Below, one piece after another: positions 1 to 10,869 of a stretch of 64,000 nt of DNA. The notes under the pieces were generated by a model. It had not been told where the DNA came from and ran no database searches. It saw only the letters and a program-made list of their open reading frames with translations. The stretch lies in assembly GCF_937616625.2 (NCBI RefSeq), contig NC_065570.1:41299665-41363664 (forward strand), written 5' to 3'. The translations under genes were made by a program, and so were the position numbers. Source of the DNA: Mercurialis annua (Eukaryota > Streptophyta > Magnoliopsida > Malpighiales > Euphorbiaceae). How positions within the stretch are numbered: position 1 is the first letter of the stretch; each line of letters opens with the position of its first letter.

Positions 1-665
1 TTTTGGTGCACCAAAAAGTAGCTGGGAAACATCTAGAAATGTTTAGAAATCAGTTTAGGGTTTGAGTGAACGAGTGGGGCCTGTTTAGGTCGAGTAAAGT
101 CTATTTAAAGCCTTCAAAACAAACTCAACTGGTTCTACAGCTGGTTCTGCCCAGTAGATCCGGCTATAGAACCGGTTTACTCATTGAAACTAAAAAAATG
201 AAGTACACCGGACCTACGGCTTGATCTACCCAGCATGTCCAGTTCACATGTCCGGTTGACCAGAAAAAGGGTCCAAACGATGATCCGAACGGTCGAATGA
301 AAGATAATCCTCTTAGGTACAACATATCAAAAATGCAGCCCGATCCGACGGTTCAATTGGGAGATATGGACGTTTTACTACAGCATAACAGATTTGAAAA
401 ACATGTAAATATTGTTTTGATAACAACCCGGAAATAAATCAATTCAACATCAAATACTTAAAGGCTCAAGGGGTACACATAAGTCACTCAACACGACACA
501 ACCAAGGTACTATATATGCTAATCCGAACAAATATCAATCCGAAAACAAGTCGGAATCACAACGTGAATATGTCAAAACGAAAACATAACCAAAGTCCAT
601 CACAAACCAAATTTTAAACGGACAACCAAACCACCAAAACAAGTCGGAAAACACGGGGTATTACA
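1..665 (-). mobile_element. 5' part of a Tekay-type LTR, cut by window edge
   Basis: The plus-strand end CGGGGTATTACA at 654-665 is, on the minus strand, TGTAATACCCCG, the usual start of plant Tekay/Del chromovirus LTRs. The LTR would run leftwards out of the window. The stretch has no coding potential. Between about 130 and 260 it holds several related short words (GGTTCTAC, GAACCGGTT, CACCGGAC, GTCCGGTTG), resembling the word arrays in the other LTRs of this window. Assignment rests on the terminus and general character only; a full LTR cannot be seen. Confidence 0.5.
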
Positions 666-943
666 AAAAACATAGTGAACCTAAGTTAATAACTTAGGAT
701 TGTTATGTGTGATATACGTTTATAGAATTAAACATATTTGGTTATGTCTCGTGACAAAAGTAATGACAAGCTTCACCATTGATGGTATCAGCCTAGCGGG
801 ATTCGGCCGACGTATTAGTATTGCGGTAAATGGAATAGTAAGTCATGAGTATATTTTACTCTCTCGTATTATCATACAAAAAATAATAATTGACATACTA
901 TATGAATAGTATTTAAATGTATCGCATAAATACTGTGGTTGAT

Positions 944-1145
944 TGGATGTATCTCGGGACCTATGTCTAGGAAGTTGAACTTGGTAGATGTATCTCGGGA
1001 CCTATGTCTAGGGAGTTGAACTCGGTGGAACTATCTTGGGACTCACCTTGTAATGTATAGATATAGGTGTGATACTTGTTTCTAACTCTGTTGAATTATC
1101 TCAGGACTGTATGACTGGGTATAAGTTAAACTCGGTTGAATTATC
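944..1145 (+). repeat. degenerate ~45-bp tandem repeat in LTR
   Basis: ATGTATCTCGGGACCTATG occurs at about 948 and again at about 988, each followed by TCTAGG, AGTTGAACT and TGG-like text. Weaker copies follow (CTCGGTTGAATTATCTC near 1130). The same style of repeat (CTCGGT, GATTAA, TTCTCGGG) recurs at about 28990-29240 in another LTR-like block, suggesting a shared LTR origin. Confidence 0.6.
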
Positions 1146-1354
1146 TCCGGACTCTCGTTAAGTTTAGGAATGAGCCTAGGTTAGAAAATGTCCAGGAATA
1201 AGATTAAGACTAAGATTAAGATCATATTAATTGTTTGCCTAATTGAATTGTTTGAATTCGATGTGGTTGTATATACGTGTAAAAGGTTTTAAAAACGCGA
1301 TGCTATTTTGATAATAGGATAAGTAAGGTATAACTCACTCAGCTTAATAACTGA

Positions 1355-1373
1355 CCCCCCCCCCCCCCCCCCC
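1355..1373 (+). repeat. poly-C tract (19 C)
   Basis: A run of 19 cytosines follows CTGA. The equivalent place in the block near 29579 reads CTGACCCCG, so the run looks like an expansion of a short C stretch normal for this LTR family. Length may be affected by sequencing or assembly error. Confidence 0.7.
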
Positions 1374-1786
1374 AATAGTGTGTTTTTCAGGTACCTCAAT
1401 CCGGACTTTGACTTGAAGTCTGCCTTTTGACCAGAAGTCGCTTTTGCTATGAATAGTCTCGACTTCCACGTTCAGTGCATTAATATCATGGTCTGACCAG
1501 AAACGTAGCCTAGAACAACAACATGTTTATGTTTGTTTATTATCGCTGTCTTTGTATTTATGTTTTGTTGTCTACGATATATCCAAGATGGACATGGAGG
1601 TAGTACCCGTGTTATGATCATAAACACAGTCTGTATAAATGTATTTGGTAGAAATGCTTCCGTTTGTAATGTCTCTGAATGTAAGACGTTAGCGAGAAAG
1701 TTTTAGTGAGTTTTAGGCTTGCTACGGGTTTCAGAACTAATATTTCCATTCCCTAGCTCGTGGCTCGAGAAATCGGGGTGTGACAG

Positions 1787-1963
1787 GCTTTTCAAACCTT
1801 TCATTCAAAATCAAATACAATCAGAACCATACTTTGAAAAATTTAGCACAATCACTGCTTAGAGTGATGATATCTCTCATCACTAAGGAGTTGTTCTTTT
1901 AAATCACGTTCTCACTACAATATTGCACAATTATGATGTATGATCTATACTTTGAGAAATGAT

Positions 1964-2007
<44 letters not shown>

Positions 2008-2627
2008 CTAGTCCATTACTAACGTGATCGATATAACATGCCATATGCAAGGTCCAAGCACAATTGTACTATTCAAAATCATAAAACTTTCACATCTTTC
2101 TAAAATCATAAGTTCCTCAAGATTACAAACTCAGCGACATTAATGGCTTTTCATTATTACTAATTGGAGTTTACTATTATTTCGATACTTGGTAATACGT
2201 TATCTGTTAACACTTATCTAAGTGTTTCACAACCAATGATGTTCTCTTCCAAGACTTTCGATTAAACATTCATTTTAAAACCTTCAAACAGTCATCAAGC
2301 TCACCTTCCATTTCTAAACCATATATTTGCATCACATATCCCTTAGGCACACATACTGATCCTTCATAACGATCTTTCTTCAATATCACTTACCACTCTT
2401 CGCGGTAAAAGAAAACGTAATATCAGGAATTACGTTTCACATCATATGTTATGCATTTTCATTCATATATGATTCTAATGGTTTATGTGTAGGTTTCCAT
2501 TACTTATCATGTATTATCTTATCTATATGCTATTCTAGAAAAGCATGCCTTATCGGCAAAATCTTAGTTATTATAACTATGCAACAAGTTAAAAGAATAT
2601 AAACACATAAAACATATAAGCAATATT
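1787..2627. other. unassigned AT-rich stretch with TA microsatellite
   Basis: No open frame or known motif is visible here. A (TA)n microsatellite occupies 1968-2004. This DNA was contiguous with 13836 onwards before the Tekay element inserted, since the flanks 2623-2627 (ATATT) and 13836-13840 (ATATC) look like a target-site duplication with one change. Confidence 0.5.
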
Positions 2628-5563
2628 TGTCACGACCCAAATTTCATGAATCGTGACCGGCGCTAGGGTATGGGTATGGTCGTACCAAAACCTGTAGCAA
2701 GCCTCGCGGAAATCAATAAAACACGTTAACCTGCAAAAATTGCTCGGGGCAGCCGAGACTCCAACCTAAGTCTAGCAATATTTTACAGTTCTAATATAAA
2801 TAACTTAAATATATGAAATGCTCAACAGCATGCCTTAAATATAATAATAAAATAATTCAGAGTAAACATGCCAATAATAAATAATCGATCAAATCGATAA
2901 TCCCAAAGTGCAATAACAAATGTAATATATAAACTAGCTCTACTGCGGTCTAAGAGTCGAAAACAGTAACTAGTTTAAATAACATAAAACCTTCGAGGAA
3001 TCAAAAAAATCGGAGTGGACCAGTTTTCAAATCATAAACCTGGAAAATTTGGGAAAACAACAGGGTCAGATATACTGAGATGAGTTCGCAATACTATTTA
3101 CATTTATTAAGTTTAAAACCCTTAAATCAAAACATTTTATACTAATATTGTATGATTATGGAAAACAGTCTTGAAATGATCCCAGCTTAAGAATGACATA
3201 GCATACTGATAAACCCAGAGTGGACGGGAACATATCCTTGTCATATACCAGCGTAAGCAAGACATTAGTATGTCGATCCCAGAGTACTTACCGGTGCACA
3301 CATTCTCGATACAAGCCTATCGAGTAGCTCGTTTCAATCCAGATCCATAATCCGTAAAAACAGTTCAAAAGCATTTATAAATTTAAAATACGATGCGGTA
3401 CTTAATAAAGCGGTAAATAGCACTACAAACTCACTGCTTGCTTATCCACGTGAAACTTCGGCAAAAAGCTAACCCTGATTCGACTCCGGAGCGCGAGTAG
3501 TTATAGAGTATCAAAATAAATTATACGTTAAAATCGCTCCAACCCCTAACTCTAAGAATACTTGACACCACGTAGGACTAGAACAATTAATCAGACAATT
3601 AAATATAACACAGAGAACACAATTCTCAAATAAATTATAATGCCTTAATAATTTAAGACTATTGAGTTCACACCTTATATCCAATTCGAAATATTATTAA
3701 AATAATATCTAAATGATAATTAACATCCATTCCTCAAATAGTGGGTTAGCCGAACTTCTTAAAACTACCAAGCTTATCCCACATGTCGGAGACCCAAGTC
3801 TAAACCAACCCAACTGATAAATCAAAATTATAAACCATAGTTTATAATTTAATATTTAATAAAATATTAATTAATATCAAAGTAAAACTCAATAGCTTGA
3901 AACCCAAGTAATTATAATTATCGGCAAAATATTCTAAATAATTAAATAGCCAATTTTAAGCTAAGACATCACTTTAGCCCGCCAAGCCAAAATCTCAAAT
4001 TATTAATTAAATAATAATTAATAATAATAATTTATTTAATGTTAAAATAATTCAAATATTATTTTTTAGGTCTTAAAAATAATATAACTAATTGGCAAAC
4101 TTTCAAATTAAATGAATTCCCCAATTCTTATTTAATATAGTCAAATATAAAATCACATATAAACTAAAATAAGATTTATAGTAATTTAAGATTAAAATAT
4201 TAACGCCCAAAGTAATTTCAATTTAAATAATAATATTATTTAAATTGCTAGTTAATAAGTCGAAATCAATTTCGTAAATTAAAATCAAAAATCAAATAAA
4301 ATAGTTAAAAGATAAGCTTAGGAATCAATAGATTTAAGACACAAAAAGTCAGTGACTAAAACCACCATTTAGCCAAAACAAATCATAACCAACCAATAGA
4401 AACATAACACACCATCATCTTCTTCATTTGTTCATACATAAGAAACCCAACACACACAGAGAAACGATTTCTCAAAAACCGGAATCAAGAAACCAAACAA
4501 CTAAACCTTTTCTTCATTAACTAACAACTCAATCAATCACTAATAACCATATCATGATTTCAAGATCAACAAACATGAACAAAACCTTCGACATCAACTC
4601 CAAAGAACAAAGAACATCACTGAACTAAGTCGTTCTGAGAACGACGAATAATAATATGAAAACGATGGAACAAAACCCATGAAAGTTTATACAAACAACC
4701 ACTCAAGAAATTATAACAAAATAAGATATCAAAATCAAAGCCAAATAAGCAAAAGGAGTCGGCAGTAACCATATCCAAAAACAGTTAATAACAATTGAAA
4801 AACGATGAGACAGCGGCGATTGAAACGGGATAATCTATGTACCGTTTTGCGAATGAAAAGTGTAGAAACATAGAGGAACGAGTCTACTATCACGGGGAAT
4901 AAACAGAACTGATTTCGATCTCCAAACGGCTGCAAACGGATTGAAAAACGAAAGTATCGTTTTAGAGACAAAACAAAAAATAACTTAAAAACGATAAAAC
5001 GGCAGCGACTGATACAGGATATATAACGTACCGTTCTTCGAGAATAAGATGTCAGATCGTAGAGGACTGAGTCTACAATCTCAAGAAATAAACAGAATGC
5101 AATTTGGCTCTGTAACGGATGAGATATGAGTTACAAACGGAGTTGCCATTTTCAGTTTGAAAACAGAGTTCTAAAGAGGATATATTAGGGTTTAGAAACG
5201 ATTTGAAATGGTGGAAAGATCGAGCTGAAAATCCGGGGGGAGTTGGTTGTGCACGTTGCACACCAAAACAACTGCAGTCTCGTTCGAGACTGCAGTGTCT
5301 CTAACGAGACACACCAAATTAATTGGTGTCTCGTTCGAGACTGTAGTTCTCGAACGAGACTGAATTAAGAAATCAGGTCTCTTCTTGAGACCTGAGTAGG
5401 AAATTGGTGGTTCAACCTTTTTGGTTGAACCACAAATCAAAAGAATTTGACCCGAACCTAAAATTAAACCGAACTAAAGATCGAACCCCCACACGAATTG
5501 AAAAAAAAAACATAAGCGATTGAAATTTTTTTCTATAAACTTATAATTTTACGCGTTATTACA
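2628..5563 (-). repeat. 3' LTR of the Tekay element
   Basis: This 2936-bp LTR pairs with 10870-13835. It retains about 75 bp near its TCGTGACA end (after CACGACCCAAA) that the partner lacks. It lacks about 100 bp that the partner has at 13338-13437; that gap lies between two copies of TAAAG. The minus-strand first 300 bp (5270-5432) carry nested palindromes including GTCTCGTTCGAGAC. Confidence 0.93.
5277..5432. repeat. array of short palindromes in LTR U3 region
   Basis: GTCTCGTTCGAGAC occurs at 5277-5290 and 5328-5341, with variants at 5296-5312 and 5346-5360. Two further hairpins follow: CAGGTCTC..GAGACCTG (5374-5394) and GTGGTTCAAC..GTTGAACCAC (5407-5432). The partner LTR has the same set at about 13536-13690. 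The array lies 130-290 bp inside the LTR start, where U3 enhancers would be expected; that role is inference. Confidence 0.8.
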
Positions 5564-5575
5564 TTCTCCCCAACT
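5564..5575 (-). other. polypurine tract of the Tekay element
   Basis: The minus strand reads TTAGTTGGGGAGAA directly before the 3' LTR start TGTAATAACGCG. This is the expected place and composition for the plus-strand DNA primer used in reverse transcription. Confidence 0.85.
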
Positions 5576-5678
5576 AATTAAAAATTCGTCCTCGAATTTA
5601 ATCACAAAAACACATAGCACAAAAATAACACAAAACACAAGTAAAACTCAAAAAAATTAGATAACTATTAATCGTACC

Positions 5679-8600
5679 TCATGGGAATAGAAAAGGATAG
5701 CGACTCCGCATATCCGACTCGATCTCCCAGGTACACTTCTCAACAGAATGGTTCCGCCACAAAACCTTGACCATCAGAATCTCCTTGTTCCGTAACTTAC
5801 GAACCTGTGTCTCGACAATCTCTACAGGCTGCTCCTCGTAAGATAACTCATGGTCATCTCAACACTCTGCGGTACTATCAAGTGAGAAGGATCAGAAATA
5901 CACTTCCGCAACATGGAAATGTGAAACACTGGGTGAACCAACGACATATCTGGTGGCAACGCTAACTTGTACGCCACTGCTCCAATACGCTTGATGATCT
6001 CATATGGACCAACATACCTCGGTAATAACTTCCCCTTAACACCAAAACACACAATGCCCTTCATAGGCGAAACCCGAAGAAACACGAAATCTCCAACCCG
6101 AAACTCAATGTCTTTCCTCTTCGGATCAGCATAACTCTTATTCCGACTAATAGCTGTCTCTAACCTCCGTTTGATTAACGGTACCTTCTCTGAGGTAATC
6201 TGAATAATCTCTGCTCCCGAGAGCTTACGCTCACCAACCTCCTCCCAACAGATAGGAGATCGACACTTGCGCCCGTATAAAGCTTTATAAGGTTCCATCT
6301 CGATACTAGCGTGGTAACTGTTGTTGTATGAAAACTCAATCAAAGCCAAATGAGTATCCCAGCTACCCTGAAAATACAAAACACACATCCTGAGCATGTC
6401 CTCCAAGGTCTAAATAGTCCATTCAGACTAACCATCAGTCTGAGGATGCAAAGTAGTACTGAAATCCATCCTCGAACCCAAAGATTCCTGCTTTGCCTTC
6501 CAAAACCGAGAGGTGAAAACTGAACCTCTGTTCGAAACTATCGACACTGGTACACTATGGAGACTCACAATCCGATCGATGTACAACTGTGCCAACTTCG
6601 AAGTCTGATAAGTAACCTTGATCAGTAAGAAGTAAGCTGACTTGGTCAAACGGTCAATTATCACCCAAATTGAATCATACCCCTATCGGGTACGTGGCAA
6701 ACCAACCACAAAATCCATTGCGATTCCCTCCCATTTCCACTCTAGAATAGGTAGCGCTGGCAGATATCCAAACGGTCTCTAATGTTCTAACTCTACCTGC
6801 TGGCAAGTCAAACACTTAGACACAAACTTTGCAACATCCATTTTCATTCCGCTCCACCAGTACGTACCCTTGAGATCGTGATACATCTTGGTAGAACCCG
6901 GATGAACACTATAAGCTGACTTGTGCGCTTCTTCCAGGATCTGGTCTCTCAAACCATCTGAATCCGGAACACGTAGTCGAGAACTGTACCTGAGAAATCC
7001 ATCCGCCAGAACAAACTCAGAATTCCCATCCAGATGGATCTCATCCATAATCCGTTTCAATTGTGGATCCTCAGCTTATGAAGCTTTCATCCTATCAATC
7101 AAAACCGGTTGCACCTGCAACTGAGCCAACAAACAACCTCTCTACAAAACCTGAAATCCGTATCCTGAAGCTAACAAACCATGGCACTCACGAAACCTTA
7201 GAAATATGGGCCAAACTGCCCGAAGACTTGCTACTCAATGCATCGGCTACCACATTAGCCTTACCCGGATGGTACTGAATAGAAAAATCGTAGTCTTTCA
7301 GTAACTCCAACCATCTCCGCTGCCTCAGATTCAAATCACGCTGATAAAAAATGTACTTCAGACTCTTATGATTAGTGAAGATCTCGCAAGTCGCACCGTA
7401 CAAATAGTGCCTCCAAATCTTGAGAGCAAAAACCACAGCTACTAACTCCAAATCATGAGTAGGATAATTTACCTCATGCTTCTTCAGCTGGCGAGAAGCA
7501 TAGGCAATCACCTTACCATGTTGCATCAGAACGCAACCCAAACCGATACGAGAAGTATCACAATACACAATGAACCCCTCAATGCCAGATGGCAAAGCTA
7601 ACACAAGAGATGTAGTCAAAATCACCTTGAGCTTCTCAAAACTCGCCTTGCACTTATCAGTCCACTCAAACTTAACACCCTTCTGTGTCAATTTAGTCAA
7701 CGGTGCAGATATTCAGGAGAAATCCTGCACGAACCGACGATAATAGCCAGTTAACCCTAAAAAACTTCTGATCTCGGTAACTGACCTCGGCCTCTGCCAA
7801 TCCATAACCGCCTCAATCTTCGTCGGGTCAACCTTGACACCATGTGTCCTAAGAAAGTAACTTGATCCGACCAGAATTCGCACTTCGAGAACTTAGCATA
7901 CAGTTGATGCTCACGCAAAGTCTGCAGTATCGTCCTCAAGTGGAAAGCATGCTCCTCCTCACTCCGAGAGTAAATCAGTATGTCATCAATAAAAATAATA
8001 ACGAACTGATCCAGAAACGGCTTGAATACTCGGTTCATCATATCCATAAACGCTGCTGGTGCGTTAGTTAACCCAAAAGACATGACCAAAAACTCAAAAT
8101 ACCCATAACGCGTTCTGCAAGCAGTCTTAGGCACATCGACGTATCGAATCTGAAGTTGATGATACCCGGATCTCAAGTCAATCTTCGAAAAGCACTTAGC
8201 ACCCTCCAACTGGTCGAACAAATCATCAATACGAGGAATAGTAACCTTGTTCAGCTGTCTGTAATCAATACACAGCCGAAAAGACCCATCCTTCTTCTTG
8301 ACAAACAACACAGGAGCACCCCACGGAGAAGTACTCGGTCTAATAAAACCACTGTCCAGCAATTCCTGTAACAGTTCATTCAGCTCTTTCAGCTCTGCAA
8401 GAGCCATCCGATACGACGGTATCGAAATAGGAGCTGTTCCAGGAGCAACATCGATACAGAACTCAATGTCACGATCAGGTGGTAATCCAAGAAACTCCTC
8501 TGGAAACACATCAGTGAACTCATTCACTATCAAAACACTATGCACATTACCACTATCAGCCTCTAAATCACGAACCACAGCTAAGAAACCCTGGCAACCC

Positions 8601-9103
8601 TTGCCCATCATACGCTTGGCCTTGATCGCCGAAATTAGATTCTTAGGTGCTTCCGCCTTCTCCCCTTGGAAAGAAAAAGGCATATCACCAGGAATCCCAA
8701 ACATTACCGACTTCCCTCTACAGTCGATAGAAGCAAAATGGCGTGAAAGCCAATCCATCCCCAAGATGACATCAAAAGATAACACGTCGAGCATAATCAA
8801 ATCAACCCTAAAATCTCTACCATGTATAACCACAGAACAAGACGGATAAACCACGTCTACCACAACACAGTCAGACAAAGGCGTAGATACAGATAAAGGC
8901 TCTAACAACCTAGATTGTGCCACACCCAATTTAGCAGCAAAACTCGAAAAAACAAATGAGTGGGTTGCACCCGCATCAAATAAGACCAAGGCATCTACAA
9001 ATGAAATGGGAATAGTACCTTGCACCACGGCATTGGATGCACGAGCATCCTGAGGAGTCAAAGCAAACACTCTAGCCTGACCCTGTCCCTGCAGCGGTGC
9101 CTA
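5679..9103 (-). pseudogene. Tekay pol: protease, RT, RNase H, integrase, chromodomain-like end
   Basis: Domains in order on the minus strand: aspartic protease with FDAGATHSF (about 8980); reverse transcriptase with FIDDILIYS as the catalytic box (about 7985) and [11 protein letters not shown] upstream; RNase H with YCDTS and [10 protein letters not shown] (about 7570-7480); integrase zinc region with paired His and CLTCQQ (about 6800); integrase core with DRLTKSAYF and HPQTDG (6660-6430); and a C-terminal HISMLRKC segment followed by RKLRNKEI and VKVLWRN, typical of Tekay chromodomain-bearing integrases, ending in a TGA at 5679-5681. In-frame stops lie at 9101-9103, 7713-7715, 7076-7078, 6779-6781, 6683-6685, 6428-6430 and 6410-6412. 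The frame otherwise holds over long distances, so decay is mostly by point mutation. The protein would act in the cytoplasmic particle and nucleus to copy and integrate the element. No function remains. Confidence 0.92.
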
Positions 9104-10512
9104 AGAAGAACTGTAATTACTTGAGCCTCTACCACCGTTTCACGGCCACCAAAAACACGCCCTCCTGAACCACGGCCCCGCTGGCCACCGAACGATGCGG
9201 CAGGTTGAGAATATCCTACCGAAGGAGTGAAAACAGGTCTCTGCTGCTGAAAGAACGGCTGAGCAACACTAGCTGATGACATCTGCTGCACAGATGTCAA
9301 ACACTCCCTAGAAAAGTGACCATGCTGGCCACAAGCATAGCAACTACCTGGTGCCACTTGGCACTGTCCCTAATGTCTGCGCCTGCAGTTTTGACAAAAC
9401 AGAACACTAGAAGTACCACTGTAACCGCGACCAGATCCACGGCTACTCCCACTATAACCAGAACTGTGAGAATACGGCTGATACCGTTTTGACTACCCCT
9501 TTTTTGACTCTTGCACTGGGAAGGCTTGAACTGATAGCTGCTGCTACCACCCTGCTGCCCACTACTCTGAACAACACTGCTCGCCTTCTTGGTCTCAGAC
9601 ATTTTCCCAAAGTGCATAAATTTGTCTCCATCCGACGGGCACTGTCCACTACAACAGAAAATTCCTTGCTCGTCTCAGTCAGAAGACTAATAAACTCAGC
9701 ACCTATAGCCTTCACGTACCTGTCGTTCACTCTCTGTTGTTCAGTCTGCAGATTTGGGGCAAAGCGACTCAGTCTCATAAACTCAGTAGTATACTCGTGT
9801 ACCGATCTGTCTCCTCTCTTCAGAACCAACAGTCTGTCTCTGTATCACTCTGTCACTGAAAAAGGTAGGTAGAAGTCCTTGAATCGAGTCACAAAATCTG
9901 CCCAAGTAATAGTAGTCATAACCGCACGAATTTCCCTGCGAAACCAGTCATTTGCAGCACCCTTCAAGGACATCTCCACTAGCATAACTGTTTGTCTCTC
10001 AGAAGCCTGTAGTGTCTGAGCATTCTGCTCAACCTCCTCTAGAAAGTCTAGGGCGTCGTCGTAGCCCGCAAACTCAGTCGGCTTCAGCCTAGAATAAGCC
10101 AACACCAAGTCCCTATCAGTGATTCCAGACCACAAACCGCAACACCACCAGCCTGTGGTACCTGCTGCTGTACAATTTGTCCCAGCATAGCATACTAGTT
10201 CTGCATGGCGATCTGTCCCGCCTGCAGTTGCACTTGATTATTTTGGAGTGCAGTGATCCCAGCTAGAAACGTCGTGAAGTCAAATGGATCTATAGGAGCT
10301 TGTGGTACACCTGGTGCCTGAACGCCTGCACTGCCACATTTTCTACCTCTGCCTCTAGTAGCCTGACCTCTACCACCCCGTCCTCTGCCAGCTCGGCCTC
10401 TTCCAGCCTGAACTCCACCTGCACGTCCCCTGCCAACTTGAACCTCTGGTTCATGCTGGTCTACCTCAATCGACATAGCGTCGTCAGCTTCAGCACGCCC
10501 ACGAGTATTCAT
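9104..10512 (-). pseudogene. Tekay gag (capsid/nucleocapsid), broken
   Basis: The start is taken at 10512 (MNTRGRAEADD), about 340 bp inside the primer site. An N-terminal region rich in GRGRGG is followed by the capsid domain (SRLKPTEFAGYDDALDFLEE and GAANDWFRREI) at about 10090-9860, the VHEYTTEFMRLSRF block near 9790, and a CCHC zinc knuckle (CYACGQHGHFSREC) at about 9339-9298. Stops at 10195-10197, 9845-9847 and 9370-9372 and at least one frameshift between 9620 and 9450 break the frame. Gag would form the particle that packages element RNA. Confidence 0.88.
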
Positions 10513-10853
10513 TCCTAAGAATGAAACAACAAATCTCAAACAATGCCCACATGGAAACACCCAGAGTATAATTTAAATAGCTCACAAATCAACAATTTAT
10601 CCAGAGTAATAACAATAACATTCCAAAGTAAAACATAAACTTTGCAAAGTAAAACATCAGTAACACATAAGATCGACTCAATTATTCCTAAATGTGAAGG
10701 TAGAAAATTTTTAAAACAAAAGATGACGTTTCAAAAAACAAGACTTGAATCCTAATTCTGCAGTAGATCCTATGACAAAATAGTAACACTTAACGTGCCT
10801 TAAAGCGATAAACACATACCATGCAAAACAATTGGCCTTAGTTCGAAACTAAA

Positions 10854-10865
10854 GCTCTGATACCA
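10854..10865 (-). other. tRNA-iMet primer binding site (Tekay)
   Basis: The minus strand reads TGGTATCAGAGC, a perfect match to the standard plant initiator-Met tRNA primer site, four bases inside the 5' LTR end. Confidence 0.95.
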
Positions 10866-10869
10866 ACTT

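Larger units (their letters stand above)
666..1786 (+). mobile_element. LTR fragment, plus orientation, ends GGGGTGTGACA
   Basis: The right end reads GGCTTGCTACGGGTTT and then GGGGTGTGACA at 1776-1786. The Tekay LTR at 2628-5563, read on the minus strand, has the same arrangement (GGCTTGCTACAGGTTTT and then GGGTCGTGACA). I therefore read this as the 3' part of a related LTR in the plus direction. No primer binding site follows at 1787, so it is a 3' LTR, a solo LTR or a fragment. It contains a short tandem repeat and a 19-C tract listed separately. No protein is encoded; the small open frame at 700-909 has no recognisable features. Confidence 0.5.

Noticed and set aside
1968..2004. TA repeat as a functional element or Tc1 target
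   Set aside because: Simple microsatellite without terminal repeats.
8298..8849. 183-codon plus-strand frame
   Set aside because: Antisense shadow of Tekay protease and reverse transcriptase.
9489..9872. 127-codon plus-strand frame
   Set aside because: Antisense shadow of Tekay gag.
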